DNA from: a virus
IMG/VR virus record: IMGVR_UViG_3300044648_000011
Location: 1-51,000 of that record
Reading direction: 5' to 3' (one strand)
DNA length: 51,000 nt
Part shown: in pieces, positions 13,793-22,562 of the stretch
Numbering within the stretch: position 1 is the first letter of the stretch
Layout of the letters: each line of letters opens with the position of its first letter
Made by a program: the position numbers and the translations under genes
Notes under the pieces: generated by a model
Databases searched by the model: none
What the model was told of the DNA's origin: nothing
The model's input: the letters and a program-made list of their open reading frames with translations, nothing else

Positions 13793-15543
13793 ATGACCGA
13801 CGTCAGATAGTGTCTGATTATCTGTCTCGAGGTTGGGTGCCATTTGCCTATTCTGGTCAGTTCACACCGCCGCCAGGCTGGCAACGCTCTACCGTGGATG
13901 ACGACACCCTGGATAATGTAGCTTCGAAGAATACCCCGGTAGCTATTCTGCTGGGCAAGGTTTCCGGCATCGTGGTTATCGATCTAGATCAACGCAACGG
14001 TGGCAACGTCAAGGCATTTATGGAGCATTATGGTCTTGGACCTAAGTCCACTCGAGTTCACCGGACAGCTTCGCCCGGGTCATACCACATGTTCTTCAAG
14101 TTCCCGGCTGAGTTGGACGAGCTTCCCAAGACTAAGGGTGAGCGGACCGGCATTCCTGCTCTTGCAGGCGTTGACATGCTCGCAGACGGCTCTCACATCC
14201 TCGCTCCGCCTACGGTTCGGGTAGGTCATCCCGACAAGCCAGACGGCGAATACGAGCTTGCTGTAGACGTTCCTGTCATGGACATGCCAGACGCGCTGTT
14301 GGTTGACTGGTTGGCTGCCACGACTCGACAGACGCCTGAAGGCAAGGCTGTAGGTCAGATCAACCCCAATGATTACGATCGGGTACTAGCTCTTCACAAG
14401 CGGAATATTGAGATCGCCGCGAACGCTGTACCAGGTACAAGGGATGATGTTTGTGTCTCTCGTATCGGATCATCCGTTCGTATCGCTCAGGCCATGCCTG
14501 ATGTCGTTCTCTCGATTGAGAAGATTCGAGAAGATTTCGAACAGGGAGTACCATACGAGATCAAGGATCTTGATGGTAAGCTGAGTCGAGCGATTGAGTG
14601 GGCAGAACAACACGCATGGAAAGAGCTGGTAGCGCCAGAAGGCACATTGCCGGACGGTGTACCACCCGACCGTGCAGGGGAATTCTTCGACGAGTTGAAT
14701 AAGCTAAGGGTCCGAGAGGCTGCTAAGCGTACCTTCAGGCTCGAAGAATTGGAACGAGAGACATCGTACCTAGAGATTGGACCTGTAATGAACGGAGAGG
14801 ACTTTTTGGGCAGCAAGCCACCAACGCCCGAATGGATCGTAGAAGGATTGATTCACCACGGCGGTAGTGCATTGCTAACCGGTAAATACAAGTCAGGTAA
14901 GTCTACGCTCATGCTAAACCTTATCGCTGCGCTCACTACAGGTTCCGTGTTTCTCGGACAGTTCGGAGTAACCAAGCCTAAGCGAGTAGCGTACATCGAT
15001 ATGGAACTTGGGCAGGGTATGGCCTGGCGTTGGCTTAAGGACATCCCGAACGTCGACACAAGTCGACTACTGTACCTTCCTCGTGTTGGACAGGGTAACC
15101 AGCTCAACATGAGGTCTGAGACGCTTCGAGCCAACACAGCTCGAATGTTGATCGAACACAAGGTAGACGTTTTGATCCTAGACCCGTTGTCCCCTGTGAT
15201 GTCCGCTCTGGGCATTGACGAGAACAGCGCAGATGTAGTGCGTCCATTGCTCGACTCATTCGACATGCTCAAGGCAGAGGCCAATCTAGAAGCCATCGTA
15301 GTCAGTCACCACACAGGCCACCAGGACCCATCTCGAGCGCGAGGCAGTACGGCCTTTATGGACTGGGCTTCGTCATTCTTGTCTGTAGTTCGGCAGGGTG
15401 AAGAATACGATTCACCTCGTACCTTCCGTGCAAGTGGTCGAGACGTTGCGGTGAATACCGCAGAGCTAGTGTTTAATGTTCAGCATCGAGAGCTGATCTT
15501 GACAGGGTCGGGACTTCACGTTCCCGACACCAACCCATTCTAA
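13789..15543 (+). CDS. Bifunctional primase-helicase
   Basis: 584 residues. The N-terminal third is a prim-pol (archaeo-eukaryotic primase-like) domain: VVIDLDQRNGG (about 62-72) with the catalytic DxD, and a GSYHMFF (about 99-105) histidine. The C-terminal part is a RecA-like ATPase: Walker A GKYKSGKST (about 364-372), Walker B DVLILDPLS (about 460-468) and an ELGQGMA motif. It would prime and unwind phage DNA. It is the first of a replication cluster ending in the polymerase. Confidence 0.8.
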   Translation: MNDRRQIVSDYLSRGWVPFAYSGQFTPPPGWQRSTVDDDTLDNVASKNTPVAILLGKVSGIVVIDLDQRNGGNVKAFMEHYGLGPKSTRVHRTASPGSYHMFFKFPAELDELPKTKGERTGIPALAGVDMLADGSHILAPPTVRVGHPDKPDGEYELAVDVPVMDMPDALLVDWLAATTRQTPEGKAVGQINPNDYDRVLALHKRNIEIAANAVPGTRDDVCVSRIGSSVRIAQAMPDVVLSIEKIREDFEQGVPYEIKDLDGKLSRAIEWAEQHAWKELVAPEGTLPDGVPPDRAGEFFDELNKLRVREAAKRTFRLEELERETSYLEIGPVMNGEDFLGSKPPTPEWIVEGLIHHGGSALLTGKYKSGKSTLMLNLIAALTTGSVFLGQFGVTKPKRVAYIDMELGQGMAWRWLKDIPNVDTSRLLYLPRVGQGNQLNMRSETLRANTARMLIEHKVDVLILDPLSPVMSALGIDENSADVVRPLLDSFDMLKAEANLEAIVVSHHTGHQDPSRARGSTAFMDWASSFLSVVRQGEEYDSPRTFRASGRDVAVNTAELVFNVQHRELILTGSGLHVPDTNPF

Positions 15544-15554
15544 GGAGGCACATA

Positions 15555-15578
15555 ATGAACGGATTGGTGGGTACATGA
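15555..15578 (+). promoter_or_regulatory. Seven-codon leader ORF upstream of 15575
   Basis: A strong ribosome binding site (AAGGAGG) precedes an ATG whose frame encodes only MNGLVGT and stops at 15576-15578, overlapping the next gene start by four bases. This would load ribosomes onto the following gene by coupling, as its own start has a weaker site. Confidence 0.4.
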
Positions 15579-16066
15579 GCACCCCACTATACGACGAGGG
15601 TCAAGAAATCGTCGTAGGCGAGGGGGATTACAAAGGCCAGTACGGTGTAGTTCTCAAGTTCGAAGACATCTTTGATCGCTACTACGTACAACTACCCAAC
15701 CTATCAGTAACCGGCTACTTTGCTTTTCAGGAACACGAGCTTCTACCGCTTGCACCTGAAGAGGAAGTTTCAGACGAGGAAGAAGAGGACGAGACGCCTA
15801 GGCTTGGCATGACTGATACTGAGTTTGTCCAGCACGTCGAGTTCATGATTAACCGTTCTCTCGACCGGCTAGTTACTGTTGGGCCTGAGACAGCTTTCTT
15901 TGGTTACCAGGAGTTCGAGGGAATGACCCCGAACGAAGTACTCATTCAGCTCATGGACAAGCTCGAGGAAGGTATTGCCCACCTGGCACAAGCACACGTT
16001 CTGGTATCCCGCATCGCGGTAGCTCTCCAGGGCACAATTGAGGAGGTATCGCGTGACAAGGATTAA
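15575..16066 (+). CDS. Acidic protein with KOW/SH3-like start
   Basis: 163 residues. The first 50 (GEGDYKGQYGVVLKFED) resemble a small SH3/KOW-type beta-barrel. An Asp/Glu-rich linker (EEEVSDEEEEDE, about 65-76) is followed by a helical C-terminus. Unrecognised in detail. Its position next to replication genes suggests a DNA-related role. Confidence 0.55.
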   Translation: MSTPLYDEGQEIVVGEGDYKGQYGVVLKFEDIFDRYYVQLPNLSVTGYFAFQEHELLPLAPEEEVSDEEEEDETPRLGMTDTEFVQHVEFMINRSLDRLVTVGPETAFFGYQEFEGMTPNEVLIQLMDKLEEGIAHLAQAHVLVSRIAVALQGTIEEVSRDKD

Positions 16067-16811
16067 AGATCCGATGAAGCGGTTGATTATCGATATCGAG
16101 ACTTCCGCTATGCGAGGTAGGTTTTGGGGCTTGTGGGATCAGAACATTGGTCTAAACCAACTCGAGAACCCAACCCAGATGTTGTCGTTCGCAGCCAAGT
16201 GGTATGGTCAGAAGAAGACATACTTCTTCGCGGAGTATGAGGTCGGTAAGTCGGCCATGGTTAAGGCGGCTTGGGACTTGCTTGACGAAGCCAACGTGTT
16301 GATTCACTTCAACGGCGATAAGTTCGACCGTCGCCACCTTAACCGAGAGTTCCATGAGGAGCGGCTCGGACCGCCAAGTCCTTACCAGCAGATCGACCTT
16401 ATGAAGGTAGCTAAGAAGTATTTTTACCTGCCTAGCAATAAGCTCGAGTACATCCTTCGATGGAATGGTTTCGAAGGAAAGGTTCAGCACTCTGGCTTTG
16501 GTCTCTGGACTGCGGTAGAATCAGGAGACAAAAAGGCTCGAGCGTTGTTCAAGAAATACAACATCGGAGACGTGGTTAAGCTCGAGCCGTTGTACGACGA
16601 GCTAAAGCCGTGGATCGAGAATCACCCGAACATGCAGTTGTTCGTTCCTCGTGGCGAAGAGCCCTCGTGCCCTACGTGCGGAAGCACAAATTATAATCTA
16701 GACGGTACGGCTGCTCGTGGTAATCTTTCCCGCGTTCAGCGATACAAGTGCAAGGACTGCAATCGCGGGTTTAGCGGTCGCCTGTCCGTGATTCGAGCGG
16801 AGGAACGATGA
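16053..16811 (+). CDS. RNase H-fold exonuclease with C-terminal zinc ribbon
   Basis: 252 residues from the GTG at 16053 (GAGGAGGT 5 bases upstream; an ATG at 16074 is possible). LIIDIETS (about 9-16) is the DxE exonuclease motif; LIHFNGDKFD (about 80-89) and a later IGDVVKLEPL add acidic residues, as in DEDD-type 3-5 exonucleases. Residues 206-245 are a separate zinc ribbon, CPTCGS...CKDC, like those of transposase-type DNA-binding ribbons. The fusion suggests a targeted nuclease in replication or repair. Confidence 0.7.
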   Translation: MTRIKDPMKRLIIDIETSAMRGRFWGLWDQNIGLNQLENPTQMLSFAAKWYGQKKTYFFAEYEVGKSAMVKAAWDLLDEANVLIHFNGDKFDRRHLNREFHEERLGPPSPYQQIDLMKVAKKYFYLPSNKLEYILRWNGFEGKVQHSGFGLWTAVESGDKKARALFKKYNIGDVVKLEPLYDELKPWIENHPNMQLFVPRGEEPSCPTCGSTNYNLDGTAARGNLSRVQRYKCKDCNRGFSGRLSVIRAEER

Positions 16812-17419
16812 GTACCCTGAATGACATCATGCCTGAGCTTAAGAAGGCAGCTCGGACTGTGGCCTACAAGTGGCCCCAAATCACGACCGAAGACGACATG
16901 CTTCAGGACTTGTCGGTTCACTTCTTGGAACGTGAAGGTTCGCTAACTAAGCTTTCAGAAATGAGTTCGACTACCCGGCTAGCCAGTCTAATTCGAGTAG
17001 GGCACCAGATTGCATCATCACATCGTGATGACTATGATGTGTTTGCTGGGCAGTTTACCTACTCGGTAGAAGAGGTTCGTAAGCTTCTCGAGAATCGAGG
17101 TTTGGATGTAGACTCGGATTTGTACAGCTATAACCCGGCTGTTCAGGATCTGAAGTTGGCTATTCTTCAACTTCAAGAGAAGAATTTCGATCAGTCTTCC
17201 GCTATCTTGAACCGGTATGTATTTAATCTAGTGCCTGATCGAGATTCAAATGATCGAAAGCTGTTGAACCGGGCAGTAGATTCTTTGACCAAGCTAATGA
17301 ATCGAACTAAGGCGAGTGACAGTTACGAATACAAGAATGGTGGTCGCCATCGTAACAACACGCAGGCTTTGAGTGTCTCTGAGCTGTCGTACGACGGGGA
17401 AACTGAGTTCGATGGATGA
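16808..17419 (+). CDS. Sigma-factor-like protein (tentative)
   Basis: 203 residues from an ATGA overlap. Residues 20-45 (VAYKWPQITTEDDMLQDLSVHFLE) resemble sigma70 region 2.1-2.2, where an acidic DLxQ motif contacts RNA polymerase. A helical middle and polar C-terminus could hold a region 4, but no clear helix-turn-helix is seen. This might redirect host RNA polymerase, yet an ordinary DNA-binding role is as likely. Confidence 0.45.
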   Translation: MSTLNDIMPELKKAARTVAYKWPQITTEDDMLQDLSVHFLEREGSLTKLSEMSSTTRLASLIRVGHQIASSHRDDYDVFAGQFTYSVEEVRKLLENRGLDVDSDLYSYNPAVQDLKLAILQLQEKNFDQSSAILNRYVFNLVPDRDSNDRKLLNRAVDSLTKLMNRTKASDSYEYKNGGRHRNNTQALSVSELSYDGETEFDG

Positions 17420-17498
17420 GCTACAACCAACGCACTGGACGGACGACTACGAAGAGATCCAGGACGTTTGGATGGACGTATGGGAGGAGGCACGATGA
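17412..17498 (+). CDS. Very acidic 28-aa peptide
   Basis: ATG inside the end of the previous gene, ending in an ATGA overlap. Composition is dominated by Asp, Glu and Trp (TDDYEEIQDVWMDVWEEA). It may be a real acidic microprotein. Confidence 0.4.
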   Translation: MDELQPTHWTDDYEEIQDVWMDVWEEAR

Positions 17499-17674
17499 GT
17501 CATAGCATCTTTGACATCGCGTTCAGCGATGAGCGGTATCAAGCACAGGTAATGCCAGATCTGTTTCCTGATCAGAAGCAGCCAGTATTGAACAACTGGC
17601 ACCCTGAAGATCTCGAGGCTTTCTGTGGTGGCGAGTATACAAACCGTCGAATTGGTCTCAAGGTTAGTAACTAA
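17495..17674 (+). CDS. Hypothetical protein, 59 aa
   Basis: ATG with GGAGGAGG upstream and a 4-base overlap. Contains FDIAFSDERYQAQVMPDLFP and WHPEDLEAFCGGEY. No family recognised; lies between the sigma-like and SSB-like genes. Confidence 0.6.
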   Translation: MSHSIFDIAFSDERYQAQVMPDLFPDQKQPVLNNWHPEDLEAFCGGEYTNRRIGLKVSN

Positions 17675-17688
17675 GAAAGGAAGTATCA

Positions 17689-18120
17689 ATGAGCTTCGAT
17701 GACATCAACCGGGAAATCAACGATCGTCGCAAGGCGATGGGTGGCGAGTGGAAGAAGCTAAATCGGGTTGAGCACGGTCGGGTTTCTGGTAAGGTTGTTC
17801 ACGTACAGGCTCGTGACAAGGTCTACGAGGGTCAGACTATTCTGATCACCAAGGGACCGAACGAGGGTAAGCCTCGCAAGGAATGGGTGTTCACTCTCGA
17901 GAACGCTGCGGGTGACAAGGTCAAGTACGCTGCGAATGAGAACGCTCAGTACGCCATCCTTCAGGCTCTTGACGGACGACAGATCGAAGAGGGTGCAATG
18001 ATCGAGGTTTGGGTAACCGAAGATCCTAAAAAGAAGACCGAACAGGCCACCTACAAGGCATCGTATGGTCCTCCGATGGGTAATGATCCTTTCGAGGGCT
18101 CTGACGAGACGCCGTTCTGA
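17689..18120 (+). CDS. SSB-like single-strand DNA-binding protein
   Basis: 143 residues. The body (about 25-120) reads as a five-stranded OB-fold with GRVSGKVVHVQARDK and QTILITKG. The C-terminus NDPFEGSDETPF resembles the acidic tip by which SSB proteins recruit partners (compare DDIPF). Its place just before the polymerase gene supports a replication role. Confidence 0.65.
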   Translation: MSFDDINREINDRRKAMGGEWKKLNRVEHGRVSGKVVHVQARDKVYEGQTILITKGPNEGKPRKEWVFTLENAAGDKVKYAANENAQYAILQALDGRQIEEGAMIEVWVTEDPKKKTEQATYKASYGPPMGNDPFEGSDETPF

Positions 18121-18584
18121 TGGCCGACCCATTCACTCCCGATGAGGAGACCTCAGTAACTCTAACGTTGAAGGCTGACAAGGGCTATGACGCTCCCTGG
18201 CTGGTCTTCAAGGCGCCTTCTGTCCAAGACCTGAACAAGCTACTTACGGACGGTGGAGAAGACGTCAGCAGGCTACTGGCCCTCGCAACAGGGGTCAGTG
18301 TGGCTTTCATGAATCAGTACGATAAGCGGATGAATCCTCCTAAGTCTGGTGAACAGGGCAAGTCTGAAGAGGCTAAGCTTCCAAGCCAGGAAGTTGGACA
18401 GGATCCGTTCGTAAAGTCTGGCGGTTATAGTGAGCCGTATGGGATTGGAGCTAAGGGATCGCCTGAGCCTGTACGGGCCTGCCAGCATGGTAAGATGGAG
18501 CTGGTAACACACAAGGGTAAGACTGGACATGTATGTCCCTTGCCTAAGGGTTCCGAGGGTCGGTGTGAGACGATCTTCGTGTGA
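18120..18584 (+). CDS. Hypothetical protein with C-terminal Cys/His cluster
   Basis: 154 residues; start overlaps the previous stop by one base. Early strand-rich segment (VTLTLKADKG), a Lys/Glu linker, and a C-terminal CQHGKMELV...CPLPKGSEGRC cluster that could bind zinc. Followed by a structured gap. Confidence 0.55.
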   Translation: MADPFTPDEETSVTLTLKADKGYDAPWLVFKAPSVQDLNKLLTDGGEDVSRLLALATGVSVAFMNQYDKRMNPPKSGEQGKSEEAKLPSQEVGQDPFVKSGGYSEPYGIGAKGSPEPVRACQHGKMELVTHKGKTGHVCPLPKGSEGRCETIFV

Positions 18585-18590
18585 GTAATC

Positions 18591-18660
18591 GATCGAAGGT
18601 CTAGCACTAGATAAGAGACGGTATGCCAGAGTGCTTAAGGTCTGTCGTTCGCCTTCGATC
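18591..18660 (+). ncRNA. Predicted structured RNA closed by a 9-bp stem
   Basis: GATCGAAGG (18591-18599) is perfectly complementary to CCTTCGATC (18652-18660). Within are the small hairpin TCTA/TAGA (18600-18611) and weaker pairings. TCTCTTTT follows (to about 18668), so termination is possible, though the loop is larger than usual. It sits between the previous gene and the polymerase start. Confidence 0.4.
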
Positions 18661-18680
18661 TCTCTTTTGAAAGGAATCAC

Positions 18681-20519
18681 ATGGAGCCTACCGGGACACT
18701 AGTATTTGACATCGAGACGCATCAAAGCAAATTGCTATACTCGATGGTACCTGAAGAATTCGTACGGTTGATTGGTTATGCATGGGACGATGAAGAGCCA
18801 GTTATCACCACCGACCTCGAAGAGCTGAAAGAACAGATCCTTAAGGCACGATGGATCATCGGTCATAATATCCATGACTTCGACCTTCGCGCCGTGTTCG
18901 GAATCTACTCTGACGTTCCTATGATGCTTGCAGATCAGGGTCGAGTTTATGACACGTGGACTCATGCAGTCCTCGTGCATCCCTGTCCTTACACCTACAC
19001 AAACCGATTCGGTAAGGGCGCTAAGGGTGAGAAGCCAGAACAGATGCGATCGTGGTTCGGCCTTGACGAGCAGGCATATCAGCTTGGCGTCACAGGCAAG
19101 ACCATGGCTTTGTCAGATCTGGCATTCGAGTTTGGTGATTCCAGCCTTCCCAAGAAGGAACGCATTCTCGATGGATACGGGAAGATCCCTACCAACGACC
19201 CTCGATACCGTGAATACCTCGTAGGCGATGTCAAAGCATCTCGTGCGGTAGCGAAGAAGCTGATTGCTCGAGGTGGTTTGAATGAGTACGCGCTTCGGGA
19301 ACAAAGGATCGAATCTCGTAAGGCGGCTATCTCGTCCAACGGATTCAGAGTTGACGTCGAAGTCGCACAAGCTCGAGTAGAAAAGCTGCGAGCTAAGCGC
19401 GAAGTCATCATGAACATGCTGGTAGAGAAGTATGACTTTCCGACCGAAGGCAAACAGCCGTGGCGTTCTTCAATTGGCAAGGAAGCCATCAAGAAGGCTC
19501 TTCGAGACGCTGGTATCGACGAGGGCAGTCGTCCTCACTGGCCTAGGACTCAAGGTGGCGATCTGTCACTAGGTGGAGAAGTTCTCCTTGCCTTGACTAA
19601 GGGCACAGATGCCGAGACTCTGGGCCAGGCGTTGGCCGAGCTGATGGGTCAACGCTCGCTAGCAGAACTGGCCCTGAAGTCCACGTACGCGGACGGAAAG
19701 GTTCATCCCGAGATCTCCATGCTTCAGAAGTCTGGACGTTGGTCTACGACCGAACCAGGGCTTACAGTGTGGACTGCTCGAGGAGATGGAGCGGTTGAGA
19801 AGTCGTACTTCATCCCTGACAATGATGACCAGGTCATTATCGAGATCGACTTGAGCAACGCAGACGCTCGAGCTGTAGCCGCTTTGTCTGGCGATATGAA
19901 GTATGCCGAACGGTTCGAGCCTGGCGCAGACGGTCACTTGATCAATGCATGGGCAGCGTGGGGCAAGGATGTAGTAGGTACCGACAAGCGAGATCCTAAG
20001 ACAGCCATGTACAGGCAGAAGGCTAAGGTGCCTGGTCACGGTTGGGGCTACAAGATCGGACCTAAGAAGCTTCACCTCCAGACAGGGATGCCACTAGATG
20101 AGGCGAAGTTGTTCTTGCAAAACATGAACAAGGCGTTCTCGGGTGTGGTAGCATGGCAGAAGCGAGCTACTCAACACGCTTTGGACTATGGGTACGTGAT
20201 GAACCCGTGGGGACGGAAAATGCCGGTCGACCCTGGTCGGGAGTACACACAAGCTCCCGCTCTGCTTGGCCAGTCGGCTACTCGAGAGATCATCTGTGAT
20301 GGACTCTTGGCAATGCCGTATCACATCGTTCGCACGGTCAAGGCTCAGATCCACGATGCCTTGGTGTTCTCGGTTCCTAAGGCGAACTGGGAAGCTTGCC
20401 GAGATTACCTGCTGACTTTCATCGAGTCTTACATGGACCCGACTGGTGGACAGCGAATCGATTTCCCGGCTGGTAGTGGCCCGGCTGGCGCTAATTGGTA
20501 TGAAGCATCACACGAATGA
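18681..20519 (+). CDS. DNA polymerase, family A with proofreading domain
   Basis: 612 residues. Exonuclease motif I FDIETH (D10, E12) and a later NIHDFD give the 3-5 exonuclease. Polymerase motif A is EIDLSNADAR (about 388-397), motif B R-QKA-K-x6-Y (about 443-455), motif C QIHDALV (about 556-562). Motif C reads HDA where most family A enzymes have HDE; the Asp is kept and the following Glu is replaced. Ends with a normal thumb/finger spacing. Start ATG has GAAAGG upstream. Confidence 0.9.
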   Translation: MEPTGTLVFDIETHQSKLLYSMVPEEFVRLIGYAWDDEEPVITTDLEELKEQILKARWIIGHNIHDFDLRAVFGIYSDVPMMLADQGRVYDTWTHAVLVHPCPYTYTNRFGKGAKGEKPEQMRSWFGLDEQAYQLGVTGKTMALSDLAFEFGDSSLPKKERILDGYGKIPTNDPRYREYLVGDVKASRAVAKKLIARGGLNEYALREQRIESRKAAISSNGFRVDVEVAQARVEKLRAKREVIMNMLVEKYDFPTEGKQPWRSSIGKEAIKKALRDAGIDEGSRPHWPRTQGGDLSLGGEVLLALTKGTDAETLGQALAELMGQRSLAELALKSTYADGKVHPEISMLQKSGRWSTTEPGLTVWTARGDGAVEKSYFIPDNDDQVIIEIDLSNADARAVAALSGDMKYAERFEPGADGHLINAWAAWGKDVVGTDKRDPKTAMYRQKAKVPGHGWGYKIGPKKLHLQTGMPLDEAKLFLQNMNKAFSGVVAWQKRATQHALDYGYVMNPWGRKMPVDPGREYTQAPALLGQSATREIICDGLLAMPYHIVRTVKAQIHDALVFSVPKANWEACRDYLLTFIESYMDPTGGQRIDFPAGSGPAGANWYEASHE

Positions 20520-20528
20520 GAGGAAGTT

Positions 20529-20951
20529 ATGAAACCCCCGCTTACTATCTTGGTAACGGGCAGTCGTTATATCGAGGACATGCAGGCGGCCGAGTCTCAA
20601 GCTCGGCTTCTGCTTGCCCAAGAAGCTGCCCTAAGAGGTCCAGAAAACATCCTTGTAGTACATGGTGCCGCTGAAGGTTGGGATCAGTTGTTTGATCGTA
20701 TCGTGACTCAGTGGACGGGTATGAATTGGTTGGCTGTCCCGGCTTGGAAGTTCGAAACTCCTTTAGTCAGAAATCAATTTATGGTTGATGTAGTTTCTGG
20801 AAATCTTGGAGCTGTAGATCATGACGTTGTGTGTTGGGCGTTTACTAACAAATGGGCGTCTGGAACTGGTCATTGCGCTCGAAGGGCTCGACTGGCCGGT
20901 ATCCCTGTGATAGACTATGGTGTACCTACTGGACCGAACGAGAGGAATTAA
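20529..20951 (+). CDS. SLOG/DUF2493-type nucleotide-binding protein
   Basis: 140 residues. TILVTGSRY (6-14) and VVHGAAEGWD (about 43-52) match the Rossmann-like SLOG fold of YspA-like proteins (VTGSR...HGxAxGAD), which bind nucleotides or derivatives. No effector domain is attached. A role in sensing or handling nucleotides is inferred. Confidence 0.7.
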   Translation: MKPPLTILVTGSRYIEDMQAAESQARLLLAQEAALRGPENILVVHGAAEGWDQLFDRIVTQWTGMNWLAVPAWKFETPLVRNQFMVDVVSGNLGAVDHDVVCWAFTNKWASGTGHCARRARLAGIPVIDYGVPTGPNERN

Positions 20952-20952
20952 C

Positions 20953-21159
20953 ATGGCAAGCACTCTTGAATTGGTGACAGACATCGAACTACTGAAGGAA
21001 GAGCTTCGAGAGGTCGGAGTTGCTTTCGAGCGACTTTCTAACGCTGTGCTGAATGCCACGAAGGCTCTAGATGACCTGAGCGAGGTTCCTCTAATGGATC
21101 TGGAAGATAGTATTCAGATCATCGCTGATGCTCTTCGAAACGCGAACGGCCGAGCGTAA
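20953..21159 (+). CDS. Small coiled-coil protein, 68 aa
   Basis: ATG at 20953 with GAGAGG upstream. Nearly the whole protein is heptad-like helix (LELVTDIELLKEELREVGVA...). Stop overlaps the next ATG. Confidence 0.55.
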   Translation: MASTLELVTDIELLKEELREVGVAFERLSNAVLNATKALDDLSEVPLMDLEDSIQIIADALRNANGRA

Positions 21160-21593
21160 TGGTACCCGACCCTATAGAGCGTTTCATTACCAAGGATTCG
21201 GGTAAGCGGGCCTCGTTCTCGAATGGCGGGGTCCGCGACACCCAGGATGGTAAACCACGGTTTGATTTGGTCCTGGCTAAGACCGTGCCTTACGATCGAC
21301 AGATGCTTACTCGCTGGGCAGCGTTGATGGCTCGAGGAGCCGAGAAGTATTCGGATCGGAACTGGGAACAGTTCAGCGATCAAGACGCACTCGATCGAGC
21401 AATAGCATCGGCTGTTCGTCACATGATCCAGTGGGCAACTGGTGAAGACGACGAAGACCATGCCGCTGCTGTCTATTTCAACGTAATGGCTGCTGAGTAC
21501 GTCAAGGGTGTCCTAAACGGTGACTGGCCTGCCCTGTCTGCTGAAGACCACACACGAGTCCTACAGGCTATCGAGAGGCTGGAAACCCCATGA
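21159..21593 (+). CDS. dATP/dGTP diphosphohydrolase N-domain-like protein (DUF5664-type)
   Basis: 144 residues. GKPRFDLVLAKTVPYDRQMLTRWAALMARGAEKY is typical of the family: R-x-DL then ML-R-A-LM-GA-KY, followed by DRNWEQF and an SAVRHMIQW-GEDDEDHAAAV stretch with the acidic residues (E, E, D, H) that coordinate metal in MazG-like enzymes. The family acts on deoxynucleoside triphosphates. Its neighbours are other nucleotide-related genes. Confidence 0.7.
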   Translation: MVPDPIERFITKDSGKRASFSNGGVRDTQDGKPRFDLVLAKTVPYDRQMLTRWAALMARGAEKYSDRNWEQFSDQDALDRAIASAVRHMIQWATGEDDEDHAAAVYFNVMAAEYVKGVLNGDWPALSAEDHTRVLQAIERLETP

Positions 21594-21811
21594 CTCAACC
21601 AGAGTTGCAATACCTACATCATCTACAACGTGCTGATGAACTGCTCCAAGAAGCCGAATCTAGGATGCGCCCTGGCAACACGTTCGATAGTATTCAAGAG
21701 CCCCTAATTAAGGCTCATCTAGAATTGATGAAGGCTCTTAGTACTGCTACCCGCATAATCATCGAGCTTACTACGATACCGCCACGAGTTGTATTTATGG
21801 AGGATTTGTGA
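21590..21811 (+). CDS. Hypothetical helical protein, 73 aa
   Basis: ATGA overlap. Mostly helical (LQYLHHLQRADELLQEAESR, LIKAHLELMKALSTATRIII). No family recognised; co-translated with the dNTP hydrolase-like and HAD genes. Confidence 0.55.
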   Translation: MTQPELQYLHHLQRADELLQEAESRMRPGNTFDSIQEPLIKAHLELMKALSTATRIIIELTTIPPRVVFMEDL

Positions 21812-22206
21812 CCACGACAATCGAACAGCTTTCATTCCAGCTAGAGCCCCCACGCGGTAAGCTGCTTTGGGCAGCCGTAGATCTGGATGGCACACTGGCT
21901 GAAGGCGTATGGACTGCCGACAACCCTACTGCCGATATCGGACCAGTTAAAGTTTACAAGAATGGCCGGACAGCTAAGGATCTAGCAATCGAGCTAGTCA
22001 AAGCCGGCTATAAAATTGTAGTACATACGGCTCGTTCATGGACAGATTATGAAAACATCGAGAAGTGGCTAAACCACAATGAGATTCCCTTTCGGGGTAT
22101 CGTGTGTGGTAAGCTGCTGGCAGCGATGTATATCGATGACCGAGCTATCTCGGCTTTCGAATACTCGTGGCTCCCCGAGAACCAACCAGGAAGGAATAAG
22201 CCATGA
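21808..22206 (+). CDS. HAD-like phosphatase
   Basis: 132 residues from GTG. Motif I is AVDLDGTLA (about 22-30), followed by VVHTAR (about 71-76) and a late YIDDRA (about 108-113) acidic motif, all typical of the HAD superfamily. It is about the size of a minimal domain with a small cap. Substrate unknown: polynucleotide 3-phosphates, sugars or nucleotides are possible. Confidence 0.65.
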   Translation: MTTTIEQLSFQLEPPRGKLLWAAVDLDGTLAEGVWTADNPTADIGPVKVYKNGRTAKDLAIELVKAGYKIVVHTARSWTDYENIEKWLNHNEIPFRGIVCGKLLAAMYIDDRAISAFEYSWLPENQPGRNKP

Positions 22207-22379
22207 CCGTTCAGATTCCCCTGAGGAAGCGATACTGTTCGGATTTTACGCCTAAGCGAACAGGTGCAGGCAGTAACGACAGTGGTAAGCCTCGCAGGCG
22301 ACTGCGTAAGCCGGCTCCAGTGTCTCGAATCCGTACCAAGGTGTTGGGTGCCGACATGAAGATTCATTGGGAGGGCTGA
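22203..22379 (+). CDS. Small basic protein, 58 aa
   Basis: ATG overlaps the previous stop by four bases. Rich in Arg, Lys, Pro and Ser (RKRYC, KPRRRLRKPAPVSRIR). No fold evident; could bind nucleic acid. Its TGA overlaps the next ATG by one base. Confidence 0.5.
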   Translation: MTVQIPLRKRYCSDFTPKRTGAGSNDSGKPRRRLRKPAPVSRIRTKVLGADMKIHWEG

Positions 22380-22561
22380 TGCAGAAGCTTACCCAATATG
22401 CCAACTACAACGGTGACGTGACCCACATCGTAGGCGAGAGCTTTACGTGTCCACGACTTGCGCACCCGCAGTCAACCATGCTACGATGGGTAGCAACAGA
22501 CGCAGTGTATAACTTCTCAACCGATCGTACCCGCGTAGAATTTGATGGAGAGGAGATCTAA
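22379..22561 (+). CDS. Hypothetical protein, 60 aa
   Basis: ATG one base into the previous stop, with GGGAGGGC upstream. Short beta-rich protein (VTHIVGESFTCPRL, AVYNFSTDRTRVEFDGEEI). No family recognised. Confidence 0.55.
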   Translation: MQKLTQYANYNGDVTHIVGESFTCPRLAHPQSTMLRWVATDAVYNFSTDRTRVEFDGEEI

Positions 22562-22562
22562 A

